This document shows positions 35,942-46,534 of a stretch of 64,000 nt of DNA, piece after piece. A model generated the notes under the pieces. That model saw only the letters and a list, made by a program, of their open reading frames with translations. It ran no database searches and was not told the DNA's origin. Position 1 is the first letter of the stretch. The number at the start of each line of letters is the position of its first letter. The stretch comes from Myxococcus guangdongensis (GTDB lineage Bacteria > Myxococcota > Myxococcia > Myxococcales > Myxococcaceae), in contig NZ_JAJVKW010000009.1 in NCBI RefSeq assembly GCF_024198255.1, forward strand, positions 186,001-250,000, given 5' to 3'. The translations under genes were made by a program, and so were the position numbers.

Positions 35942-37111
35942 ATGTCGACGTTGCCGCTGAAGGGTTTGCGCGTGCTGGACTTGTCGCGCCTGTTGCCCGG
36001 TCCCTACGCCACGCTGGTGCTGGCGGACCTGGGCGCCACGGTGGTGAAGGTGGAGGAGCCGGAGGGCGGCGACTACGTCCGGGCGATGCCTCCGTCGCGG
36101 GACGACGTGGGGGCGTTGTTCTACGGGCTCAACCGGAACAAGCGCTCGTTGACGTTGAACCTCAAGACGCCCGAGGGGCGCGAGGCGCTCAAGAGGCTGG
36201 CGCGCACGCACGACGTGCTGGTGGAGAGCTTCCGTCCGGGTGTCATGGACAAGCTGGGCGTGGGGGAGGCGGTGCTGCGCGCGGAGAACCCCCGGCTCGT
36301 CTTCTGCTCCATCTCCGGGTACGGGCAGACGGGGCCGGACCGGCTGAAGGCGGGGCATGACCTGAACTACATCGCCCGTGCGGGCCTCCTGGGCTACGGC
36401 GGCGAGGCGGGTGGGGCGCCGGCGTTCCCGGGCGTGCAGATGGGCGACATCGGCGGCGGGAGTCTCTTCGCGCTGGTGGGCATCCTGGCCGCGCTGTACG
36501 AGCGCGAGCGCACGGGGCAGGGGCGCTTCGTGGACGTGTCGATGACGGACGGGTCCACGGCGTTCCTGCACATGCACCTGGCGGCGCGGCTCTTCATGGG
36601 CGAGCAGGGCGCGCCCCTGGAGCGCGGGCGCGAGGCGCTCAACGGCGGGTATGCGTGCTACGGCCTGTACCGCACGGCGGATGACCGGTGGCTGGCGGTG
36701 GGCGCGCTGGAGCCGAAGTTCTTCTCGGGCGTTTGTGAGCGGCTGGAGCGGCCGGACCTGATGGAGGACGCGTATGCGCCAGGGGAGGCGGGGGCGCGGG
36801 TGAAGGCGGAGCTGACGAAGTTGTTCGCGTCGAAGCCGCTGGCGCACTGGGCGGAGAAGTTCGCGGGCTCGGACCTGTGCGTGGAGCCGGTGGCGGAAGG
36901 GGACGACGTGCTGAAGGACGCGCAGCTGCGGGCTCGTGGGCTCTTCGTCGAGGCGGAGGACTCCCGATTGGGCAAGGTGACGCACCTGCTGACGCCGCTG
37001 CGCATGGGGCCCACGCCGCTGCGCGAGCCGCCCGCGCTGGGCCAGCACTCGCGCGAGGTGCTCGCCGAGGCGGGCTTCACCGAGGAGGAGATGGCGCGGC
37101 TGGGCGTGTGA
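35942..37111 (+). CDS. Class III CoA-transferase family protein, AMACR-like
   Basis: 389 aa. CaiB/BaiF fold: GLRVLDLSRLLPGPYATLVLADLGA, then VVKVEEPEGGDYVR. It has AGHDLNY and MGDIGGGSLFALVG; in alpha-methylacyl-CoA racemase these hold the catalytic His and Asp pair, so a racemase is more likely than a CoA-transferase. It would epimerise 2-methylacyl-CoA, a step in branched-chain fatty acid breakdown, which fits the SCP2 neighbour. Its last 35 bp overlap the convergent hypothetical gene. Confidence 0.85.
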   Translation: MSTLPLKGLRVLDLSRLLPGPYATLVLADLGATVVKVEEPEGGDYVRAMPPSRDDVGALFYGLNRNKRSLTLNLKTPEGREALKRLARTHDVLVESFRPGVMDKLGVGEAVLRAENPRLVFCSISGYGQTGPDRLKAGHDLNYIARAGLLGYGGEAGGAPAFPGVQMGDIGGGSLFALVGILAALYERERTGQGRFVDVSMTDGSTAFLHMHLAARLFMGEQGAPLERGREALNGGYACYGLYRTADDRWLAVGALEPKFFSGVCERLERPDLMEDAYAPGEAGARVKAELTKLFASKPLAHWAEKFAGSDLCVEPVAEGDDVLKDAQLRARGLFVEAEDSRLGKVTHLLTPLRMGPTPLREPPALGQHSREVLAEAGFTEEEMARLGV

Positions 37112-38252
37112 TGCCTCGGGGGCTCCACAGCGCTTCTCCTCGGGCGGCGTGGCAGGTGTCGCCCACCAGGTCGAGCGCGAGCTGCGGGTCTCGCGCCGCC
37201 ACCGAGGCAGGGGCCGCGAGCAGGCCCGTCTGGTCCATCCGGCGCACCGTGTTCTCCAGATACCGGCGCGCCCGCTCCACCGTCTGTTGCTGCGCGGGGG
37301 TCGGGCGCCAGCCCATGTCTTCCCTCAAGCGCCCGAGGGTCTCCAGCAGGTGCCCCTGGAACTTCAGCATCTGCGCGAGGACGCGCTCGCGCTCCGCGGG
37401 CGCCGAGGCCCACGCGGACTCGTACTGCCGCGTCTCCGAGTCCAGCCGATACAGCAGCACGTCCACCTGCGCCGCGAGCCGCTGCCTCCAGGCCTCGCGC
37501 ACCGACGCGTGGCGCGCCCAGCCGGCCACCGCCTGGAAGTAGTGCAGCCCGCCACAGGGATGCGCGTAGATGCCCTGGCCCCGCTTGGGCACCTCGGGCC
37601 TCTTCGCCTTCAGGCCCTCGGCCAGCTCCGCGTTCGCCGCCTCCAGCGCCACGAGTGCGCGGGTCATCACCGCGTCCACACTCACCCGTTGCCCCGTCGA
37701 ATCTCGAAACGAGTCCCCAGGCCGCGAACTCAGCGAGAGCACCTCCAGCATCCACGCGCTCTCGCTGGACTCCACCTGCGCCATCCGGAAGTCGAGCTTC
37801 ACGTCCTCCACGAGCTCGCGCAGCGTCACCTCGCCCCATGCCGTCTTGAAGCGCTGTGACAAAGGCAACCCGGACGCAAGCAGCGTCTTCACCTGGAGCG
37901 CCGGATGCGGATCCACCGGCGTGCCCTCTGGCGTGAACGGCTCGAAGTAGACGTCCACCCGGCTCGAAGCGGGTTGTTCCCGCCCGGACGCACGGCGCAG
38001 GAAGTCCGCCACCACGACCTCCGATGCGAGCCGTCCATCCGCCGCGCGGAACGCACGCCCGTCCAGCGCCATGCCATGCGCGAGCGCCCACGGAGCGCGC
38101 GCATCCGAGGCCCACGCACGGCACCGGGACGCCAGCTCACGCGCGAGCGGCGAGGGCTCTGCTCGAGCCACTGGGGTGAAGAGACAGGGGAGGCACGCCA
38201 GGAGACGGAGCGCGCGCCGGGCGAAGGTCGCCCCCGACGCGCGCTCGTCCAT
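37077..38252 (-). CDS. Secreted protein of unknown function
   Basis: 391 aa. A signal peptide (RRALRLLACLPCLFTPVARA) follows a charged leader. The rest is helical and rich in Arg, Glu and Leu, with a central GIYAHPCGGLHYFQAVAGWA segment (Cys and two His) as its most distinctive stretch, followed by a coiled-coil-like region. I recognise no family. It is the last gene of the efflux operon: the marR stop codon lies 1 bp before its ATG. The 3' end overlaps a convergent gene by 35 bp. Confidence 0.65.
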   Translation of the reverse strand: MDERASGATFARRALRLLACLPCLFTPVARAEPSPLARELASRCRAWASDARAPWALAHGMALDGRAFRAADGRLASEVVVADFLRRASGREQPASSRVDVYFEPFTPEGTPVDPHPALQVKTLLASGLPLSQRFKTAWGEVTLRELVEDVKLDFRMAQVESSESAWMLEVLSLSSRPGDSFRDSTGQRVSVDAVMTRALVALEAANAELAEGLKAKRPEVPKRGQGIYAHPCGGLHYFQAVAGWARHASVREAWRQRLAAQVDVLLYRLDSETRQYESAWASAPAERERVLAQMLKFQGHLLETLGRLREDMGWRPTPAQQQTVERARRYLENTVRRMDQTGLLAAPASVAARDPQLALDLVGDTCHAARGEALWSPRGITRPAAPSPPR

Positions 38253-38253
38253 C

Positions 38254-38822
38254 CTAGACGGCCTGCTCGGGCGTGGTCCCGAGCCGCTTCAGCACCCGCT
38301 CCAGGAGACCGAAGAGGGCCTCCTGGTCATCGGGGGGAAGCAGGTCCAACATCCGCCGCAGCCCCTGGTCCACGCTGCGGCTGATGAGGGTGAAGAGCTT
38401 GACGCCCTCCGGGGTGAGCTGCGCGACGACGGCGCGCCGGTCCTCGGCGTCCCTCGTGCGCTCCACCATCTTCATGTCCTCCAGCCGGTCCACCACGCCG
38501 GTGATGGTCTTCTTCGTGATTCCGACCCGCTGGGCCAGGACGCCCACGTGCGTGGGGCCGTCGTTGCCCAGCCACATCAGCACGTGGATCTGCGTGGGGG
38601 TGAGCTGGTTGCTCTCGCAGATTCCGTGCAGCGGATCCCTCAACGAGCGGTAGCGCCCGAGCTGGATGATGAGGTCGTGCAGCCGCCGCGACGCGGGAGT
38701 GGAGGTGTCCTCCTCGGGGGGCGCCTCGTACGAGGTGCTCCCGTCGTCGGGGGTCTCCAGCTCCTCCTCGCCCGCGCCCGTCGGCTGCACGCGGAGGGCC
38801 GGTCTGTTGGCCGGCACTCGCA

Positions 38823-38823
<1 letters not shown>
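38254..38823 (-). CDS. MarR-family transcriptional regulator
   Basis: 189 aa. After a ~45-residue acidic, disordered N-terminal extension comes a winged helix: LTPTQIHVLMWLGNDGPTHVGVLAQRVGITKKTITGVVDRLEDMKMVERTRD, with the wing DAEDRRAVVAQLTPEG. It overlaps the RND pump stop by ATGA. Located inside the efflux operon, it probably represses it in response to a pump substrate; the palindrome in the operon promoter (43199-43218) is a candidate site. Confidence 0.9.
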
Positions 38824-41969
<3,146 letters not shown>

Positions 41970-42009
41970 GGAGCTCCCTTGAAAAGTCTGGAGGGGGGAG
42001 GGCGGGACG

Positions 42010-43107
42010 TCACTGCACCACGCGGACGGCCGTGCCCTCCTTCACGTCCAGGGAGGAGTCGGCGAGCACGCGCTCGTCCGCGCTGAGCCCCTGGAGGACG
42101 CGCACGTAGCCGGGGAGCACGCGCTCCACGCGCACGTCGCGCTTGCGCACCGTGCCGTCCTGCACCACCCACACGAAGCCCTCCTGGCCTCGCGCGGAGA
42201 CGGCCTGCGTCGGCAGGAACAGGCCCTTGTCGTCCGCCTGGTCCGCGACGTTGGAGAAGTCCAGGTCCACCAGCGCGCCGGGGCGCAGCGGGTTGGTCGT
42301 GTCACCCACCACGTCCGCCAGCACCTCCACGGTGCGGTTGGTGGCGTCCACCACCGCGCCCACCGTGGCCACCTGCACCTCGAAGCGCATGCCGCTGGGG
42401 CTCACCGTGCCGTGCGTCTTCGCGCCCGGCTTGACCTTGTCCACGACGGACTCGGGGACCAGCGCGCGGACCTCCAGGCCCGTGGTGTCCACCAGGGTGA
42501 AGACCGCGGTGGGGGGCGTCATGGACACCGAGTCACCCAGGCTCTTGAGCCGGGCCGTGATGACGCCGTCGAACGGGGCGACGATGGACATGTCGCGCAG
42601 GTTCTCCTCCGCCATGCGCAGCGCCGCCGTGGCCTGGGCCGCCTGGGCCGCCGCCTGCTTCTGGCCGATCTCCGCCTGATCCAACCCGGCCGCCGCGATG
42701 CCACCACCCTCGGCCACCTTGCGGGTGCGCTCCAGGTTGTTCGTCGCCAGCTGCAGCCCGGCCTCGGCGGCCGCCTTCACCGCGCGCGCCTGCTCCACGC
42801 CGATGAGGATGTTGGAGGTGTCCAGCACCGCCAGGGCCTGGCCCTTCTTCACCTTGTCGCCCACCTTCACCAGCATCTTCGCGATGGTGCCGCTGGCCTG
42901 GGGGCTGAGCGTCGCCTCCTGCTTGGAGCGGACCTGACCGGTGACGCGCGTCACGCTGGCCTCCAGCTCCGTGGCGGGGGCAATCGCCCTCACGCCCATC
43001 GCCGCCGGGCCCGTCTGCTGAGGCAGCGTCGGCTGGGCTCCACCCTTGCCGCAGCCCGTCAAAACCACCGCCGCCAGCACCGCGGCCATCCACATGCGTC
43101 GAATCAC
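42010..43107 (-). CDS. RND efflux membrane fusion lipoprotein
   Basis: 365 aa. GTG 43107 with AGGA upstream; the lipobox VVLTGC-GKGG gives a lipid anchor. Lipoyl half-motifs GTIAKMLVKVGDKVKKGQALAVLD and MSIVAPFDGVITARLKSLGDSV flank a helical hairpin (QARAVKAAAEAGLQLATNNLERTRK), followed by the beta-barrel and membrane-proximal domains. It links the RND pump to an outer-membrane channel. First gene of a four-gene operon ending in the secreted protein gene. Confidence 0.92.
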   Translation of the reverse strand: MIRRMWMAAVLAAVVLTGCGKGGAQPTLPQQTGPAAMGVRAIAPATELEASVTRVTGQVRSKQEATLSPQASGTIAKMLVKVGDKVKKGQALAVLDTSNILIGVEQARAVKAAAEAGLQLATNNLERTRKVAEGGGIAAAGLDQAEIGQKQAAAQAAQATAALRMAEENLRDMSIVAPFDGVITARLKSLGDSVSMTPPTAVFTLVDTTGLEVRALVPESVVDKVKPGAKTHGTVSPSGMRFEVQVATVGAVVDATNRTVEVLADVVGDTTNPLRPGALVDLDFSNVADQADDKGLFLPTQAVSARGQEGFVWVVQDGTVRKRDVRVERVLPGYVRVLQGLSADERVLADSSLDVKEGTAVRVVQ

Positions 43108-43193
43108 GATCGTCCTGCTCCTGCCGGCTCGCGTGACCTGGACTCCTCCAGGTCGCTGCTCCGGCTTGATGCCATGGAAATTCTGCGCCCCAG

Positions 43194-43221
43194 AAACTAC
43201 AGAGACTGAACTGTCTGTCAA
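43194..43221 (-). promoter_or_regulatory. Efflux-operon promoter with embedded palindrome
   Basis: On the minus strand TTGACA (43221-43216), a 16-nt spacer, and TAGTTT (43199-43194). Between and over them lies a 20-bp imperfect palindrome (43199-43218) with ACAGA and TCTGT outer arms and 7 of 10 symmetric pairs. A repressor bound there would block RNA polymerase; the operon's own MarR protein is the natural candidate. Confidence 0.55.
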
Positions 43222-43363
43222 GGGGATACTCCGTGATGCGGACTATCTCCTGCCGGGCCTACCTAACACCTGCCTACCGGGCAAGCAGGACTTTCTGCGG
43301 GACCTGCCCTGGAGGGCGAGCAGGTTGGCTCACTGCGTCACTCTGCCGGTTGCGTCACGGGTG

Positions 43364-43391
43364 TTGCCCACCGGACGGGGGTGCGTATTGA
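43364..43391 (+). promoter_or_regulatory. Promoter of the acyl-CoA dehydrogenase gene
   Basis: TTGCCC at 43364-43369, a 16-nt spacer, TATTGA at 43386-43391. The -10 element overlaps the left arm of the palindromic operator, a typical repressor arrangement. Confidence 0.5.
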
Positions 43392-43404
43392 TTCGCGAAT
43401 CAAT
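43387..43404. promoter_or_regulatory. Operator-like palindrome (site 2)
   Basis: ATTGATTCGCGAATCAAT is a perfect 18-bp palindrome. Its core TTGATT-N4-AATCAA equals site 1 at 35478-35493. It covers the predicted -10 and transcription start of the acyl-CoA dehydrogenase. Confidence 0.75.
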
Positions 43405-43444
43405 CCCCCGAGGTACCCCGGGATTTCTCCAGGGAGGAGTGTGC

Positions 43445-44584
43445 ATGCCGAACCCGTTCACCGAGGAGCACGAGGCGTTTCGCAGGACGGTGCGAGCCTT
43501 CGTCGACAAGGAGATGGCGCCGTACGGGCTGGAGTGGGACCGGGCCGGCATCTTCCCGCGCGAGCTGTTCAAGAAGTGCGCGGAGCTGGGCTTCCTCGGC
43601 ATCAACCATGATCCACGCTTCGGTGGCAGTGGCCTGGACTACTGGTACGTGACGGCGTTCTGCGAGGAGCTCAGCTACAGCAAGAACGCGGGCGTGAACA
43701 TGGCGCTGCTGGTGCAGAGCCAGATGGCCACGCCCATCATCAACGAGATCGGCACCGACGAGCAGAAGAAGGAGTTCCTGGAGCCGGCGCTCAAGGGCGA
43801 GAAGATCGCCGCGCTGGGCGTGAGCGAGCCGAACTGCGGCTCCGACGTGGCGAGCATCAAGACGACGGCGCGCAGGGACGGCGACGACTACGTCATCAAC
43901 GGCTCGAAGATGTGGATCACCAACGGCACGCGCGCGGACTTCATCACGCTGGCGGTGCGCACGGGCGAGGCCGGCTACGGCGGCATCTCCCTGGTGACGT
44001 TCCCCACGGACGTGAAGGGCTTCGGCGTCTCCAAGAAGCTCGACAAGGTGGGCAACCTGTCCTCGGACACCGCCGTCCTCTACTTCGAGGACTGCCGCAT
44101 CCCCGCGCGCTACGTGCTGGGCGAGGAGAACGAGGGCTTCTACCACATCATGACGAACTTCCAGGGCGAGCGCCTGGTGGGCGCCATCACCGCGGTGGCC
44201 GGCATGGAGCGGATGATGGAGGACGCCATCCAGTACGGCAACGAGCGCGAGGCGTTCGGCCGGCCGCTGATGAAGTTCCAGGTGTGGCGCCACAAGTTCG
44301 TGGAGCACCTGACGGCCATCGAGGCGGCGAAGCGGCTGACGTACCACGCGGTGGACCTCTTCGACCGGAAGGAGAATCCGGTGAAGGAGATCTCCATGGC
44401 GAAGCTGTTCGCGGGCGACCTGGCCCAGCGCGTGGCCTACGACGCGCAGCAGTTCTACGGCGGCATGGGCTACGTCGAGGAGACGCCCGTCGCTCGCATG
44501 TGGCGCGACGTGCGCCTCATCACCATCGGCGGCGGCACCTCCGAGGTGATGAAGGAGATCATCTCCAAGCTCTACGGCTTCTGA
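43445..44584 (+). CDS. Acyl-CoA dehydrogenase
   Basis: 379 aa. Alpha-beta oxidation enzyme using FAD. Signatures: ALGVSEPNCGSDVASIKTTA and KMWITNGTRADF (FAD/substrate strands), GERLVGAITAVAGMERMMEDAIQYGNERE..FGRP, QQFYGGMGYVEETPVARMWRDVR, and IGGGTSEVMKEII with the conserved Glu that could be the catalytic base of short/medium-chain types. Start ATG has GGGAGGAG upstream. Its promoter carries the TTGATT-N4-AATCAA operator shared with the SCP2 gene. Confidence 0.94.
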   Translation: MPNPFTEEHEAFRRTVRAFVDKEMAPYGLEWDRAGIFPRELFKKCAELGFLGINHDPRFGGSGLDYWYVTAFCEELSYSKNAGVNMALLVQSQMATPIINEIGTDEQKKEFLEPALKGEKIAALGVSEPNCGSDVASIKTTARRDGDDYVINGSKMWITNGTRADFITLAVRTGEAGYGGISLVTFPTDVKGFGVSKKLDKVGNLSSDTAVLYFEDCRIPARYVLGEENEGFYHIMTNFQGERLVGAITAVAGMERMMEDAIQYGNEREAFGRPLMKFQVWRHKFVEHLTAIEAAKRLTYHAVDLFDRKENPVKEISMAKLFAGDLAQRVAYDAQQFYGGMGYVEETPVARMWRDVRLITIGGGTSEVMKEIISKLYGF

Positions 44585-44600
44585 CGACCGTGAGCGGGCT

Positions 44601-44630
44601 CGGGCGGACGGGGGGGGCCCGGTCCGCCCG
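44601..44630. terminator. Bidirectional hairpin after the acyl-CoA dehydrogenase gene
   Basis: A perfect 9-bp stem CGGGCGGAC/GTCCGCCCG with a G/C-rich loop sits between two convergent genes. No U-tract follows on either strand. Confidence 0.6.
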
Positions 44631-44642
44631 GGCGCTGCTTGC

Positions 44643-44948
44643 TCAGATGCCGCTCTGCTGCGAGGCGTAGGTGCCGCTCTCCTGCTCCTGCTCGAGCACC
44701 TGCGCCGCGGCGCTCCCCGCGGCCGCGGCCCCCGCGCCCTCGGGCGTCGCCGCCTTGTCCTTGGGCGAGCACACGCACCCGGCGGAGCTGCGGATGACGA
44801 CCACCGCGCCCAGCTCCATGTCCAGGTCCGTGCAGATCTTCGCGCACTCCGTGGCCCGCTCCTTGGGCACGGGGGCGGTGGTGGCGGCGGCCGTGTAGCA
44901 GCCAGGGAGCACGAGCAGCGCCAGCAGTCCGATCAGGTTTCGGTTCAT
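44643..44948 (-). CDS. Small lipoprotein of unknown function
   Basis: 101 aa. Signal peptide with lipobox LVLPGC-YTAA. The mature part has four cysteines in ECAKICTDLDMEL and AGCVCSPKDK, which could form two disulphides, and ends in an Ala/Gln/Glu-rich tail. I recognise no family, but the four-cysteine core suggests a compact envelope protein. Confidence 0.7.
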   Translation of the reverse strand: MNRNLIGLLALLVLPGCYTAAATTAPVPKERATECAKICTDLDMELGAVVVIRSSAGCVCSPKDKAATPEGAGAAAAGSAAAQVLEQEQESGTYASQQSGI

Positions 44949-44995
44949 CCCGCCCGTCTATCACGGGCCCGGGGCCGGGGCGCTCGGAGGGGCCT

Positions 44996-45283
44996 TCAGC
45001 GCTTCCTGAACAGGGCCTCGGCGGCGCTCATGAGCGCGTCGCGGCTCGCCTTCGCGTGCAGGCCACCCTCGCCAATCTGGAACAGCTCGCAGAAGTTGGC
45101 GCCGTCCTTGTCGGAGGGCACCTCGGCGAAGGGCTCCTTGCACTCCTTGGCGAAGCTCGCGTCGTAGTGCCGGCAGTTGCGGCACGAGCGCACGTCCTCG
45201 TCACACTTCGGACACGTGTCGCTGCGTCCGACCTGGTTGGCGATGATGTCGAGCGTGTGTCCACAGTGCGCACAGCCGGCCAT
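44996..45283 (-). CDS. Zinc-ribbon protein
   Basis: 95 aa. CAHCGHTLDII, CPKCDEDVRSC and CRNCRHYD give three CxxC-like knuckles, the usual zinc-ribbon layout, followed by CKEPFAEVPSDKDGANFCELF. It begins at ATG 45283 with GGAGGTGGTC upstream; the longer open frame lacks a better site. Probably binds zinc; function unknown, and no DNA-binding domain is seen. Confidence 0.75.
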   Translation of the reverse strand: MAGCAHCGHTLDIIANQVGRSDTCPKCDEDVRSCRNCRHYDASFAKECKEPFAEVPSDKDGANFCELFQIGEGGLHAKASRDALMSAAEALFRKR

Positions 45284-45344
45284 GACCACCTCCGCGAAAG
45301 AGCAGGGGGGACATTGTGCCAGCGCGGCGTGACGGCCGGGAGCC

Positions 45345-45761
45345 CTACCGTTGGAGGCTGGACACGAGCGCCGGCGTGCGCTCCGAGGGAGCGGGCGAGG
45401 GCGGCGCGGAGGGGCGCAGCTCCCCGAGGGCGTCCAGGAGCTGATCATCCAGGCGCTTGAGGAGGAACAGCACGTAGGCGCCCACCAGGGACAGGGCGGC
45501 GGCCAGCACGGCCAGCATCATCCCGCGCTCCCACAGGTGCGCCTTCTCCATCACCCCGCGACGCTCGGAGAACGTCTTGAGCTGGGCGGCGGCGGCCTTG
45601 TCGTCCAGCCGGTGGGCGTACTCCTGGGCCTGGGCGGTGCCGCGCTCCATCAGCCACTGCCCCTGCACCTGGAGCGCGTGCGCCCGGGTGTAGCAGTAGA
45701 CCGCCCCGCCCGAGCAGAGCAGGGTGAAGCACAGCGCCAGCGTCAAGCTCCGGGTGCCCAT
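45345..45761 (-). CDS. Two-helix membrane protein of unknown function
   Basis: 138 aa. Two hydrophobic segments (LTLALCFTLLCSGGAVYCYT and MMLAVLAAALSLVGAYVLFLL) flank a charged coiled-coil-like loop (EYAHRLDDKAAAAQLKTF). The tail is Pro/Ser-rich. I use ATG 45761, with GGAGG eight bases upstream; ATG 45785 is the other candidate. It is divergent from rlmE. Confidence 0.6.
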   Translation of the reverse strand: MGTRSLTLALCFTLLCSGGAVYCYTRAHALQVQGQWLMERGTAQAQEYAHRLDDKAAAAQLKTFSERRGVMEKAHLWERGMMLAVLAAALSLVGAYVLFLLKRLDDQLLDALGELRPSAPPSPAPSERTPALVSSLQR

Positions 45762-45858
45762 CGCCTCGTCCTCCGGAATCGCCATTGCGCGGGCCTCGAC
45801 ACCCACGACTGCCCCGGCTTCCCGAAGACAGTAGCGGATGGTAGGGAGCCCCCCTGAC

Positions 45859-46485
45859 ATGGGCAAGCCCTACCGTCCTAAAGACCACTATTTCCAGAAA
45901 GCCAAGCAGGAGGGCCTCCGAGCGAGGTCCGCCTTCAAGGTCGACGAGCTCATCAAACGCTTCCCCATGGTGAAGAAGGGCCATGTGGTGCTGGACCTGG
46001 GGGCCGCGCCTGGAGGGTTCCTCCAGATTCTCGCGGACGCGGTGGGCGGCGCGGGGCAGGTGATTGGCGTGGACATCGTCGCCATCCGTCCCTTCACCCA
46101 GCGGCACGTGCGCACGGCGGTGCTGGACGTGCTCGCGGACGACTTCGACGCGAAGCTCACCGCGCTGCATGACGGCCTGTTCGACGCGGTCATCTCCGAC
46201 ATGGCGCCCAAGACGAGCGGCATCAAGGCCACCGACGAGGCGCGCAGCCTGCGGCTGGCGGGCAAGGCGCTGGAGCTGGCCCAGAAGCGGGGCCGGCCCG
46301 GCTCGTCCTTCGTGGCGAAGGTGTTCATGGGGGGCGACTTCGAGGACTTCCGCGACCAGGTGCGCGCCCTCTTCGAGGAGGTGAAGGTGGTCCGCCCCGA
46401 GGCGACGCGCGGCGCCAGCATGGAGGTCTACCTGGTGGGGCTGCGCCGCAAGGCGCCGTCGGAGGGGGCTGCCCCCGCGAGTTGA
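45859..46485 (+). CDS. rlmE: 23S rRNA 2'-O-ribose methyltransferase RlmE (FtsJ)
   Basis: 208 aa. Methylates the 2'-O of U2552 in the 23S A-loop. Family order: PYRPKDHYFQKAKQEGLRARSAFK (catalytic Lys), VLDLGAAPGGFLQI (SAM site), ISDMAPKTSG (catalytic Asp), SSFVAKVFMGGDF (Lys), RPEATRGASMEVYLV (Glu), giving the K-D-K-E tetrad. ATG 45859 matches the family's usual start (M-KPYRPKDHY); an upstream ATG adds seven residues. Confidence 0.95.
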   Translation: MGKPYRPKDHYFQKAKQEGLRARSAFKVDELIKRFPMVKKGHVVLDLGAAPGGFLQILADAVGGAGQVIGVDIVAIRPFTQRHVRTAVLDVLADDFDAKLTALHDGLFDAVISDMAPKTSGIKATDEARSLRLAGKALELAQKRGRPGSSFVAKVFMGGDFEDFRDQVRALFEEVKVVRPEATRGASMEVYLVGLRRKAPSEGAAPAS

Positions 46486-46534
46486 TCCGCATTGTGGAAC
46501 GGTGGGGCGGCCACCTGTGTCTAGAGTGCCGACC

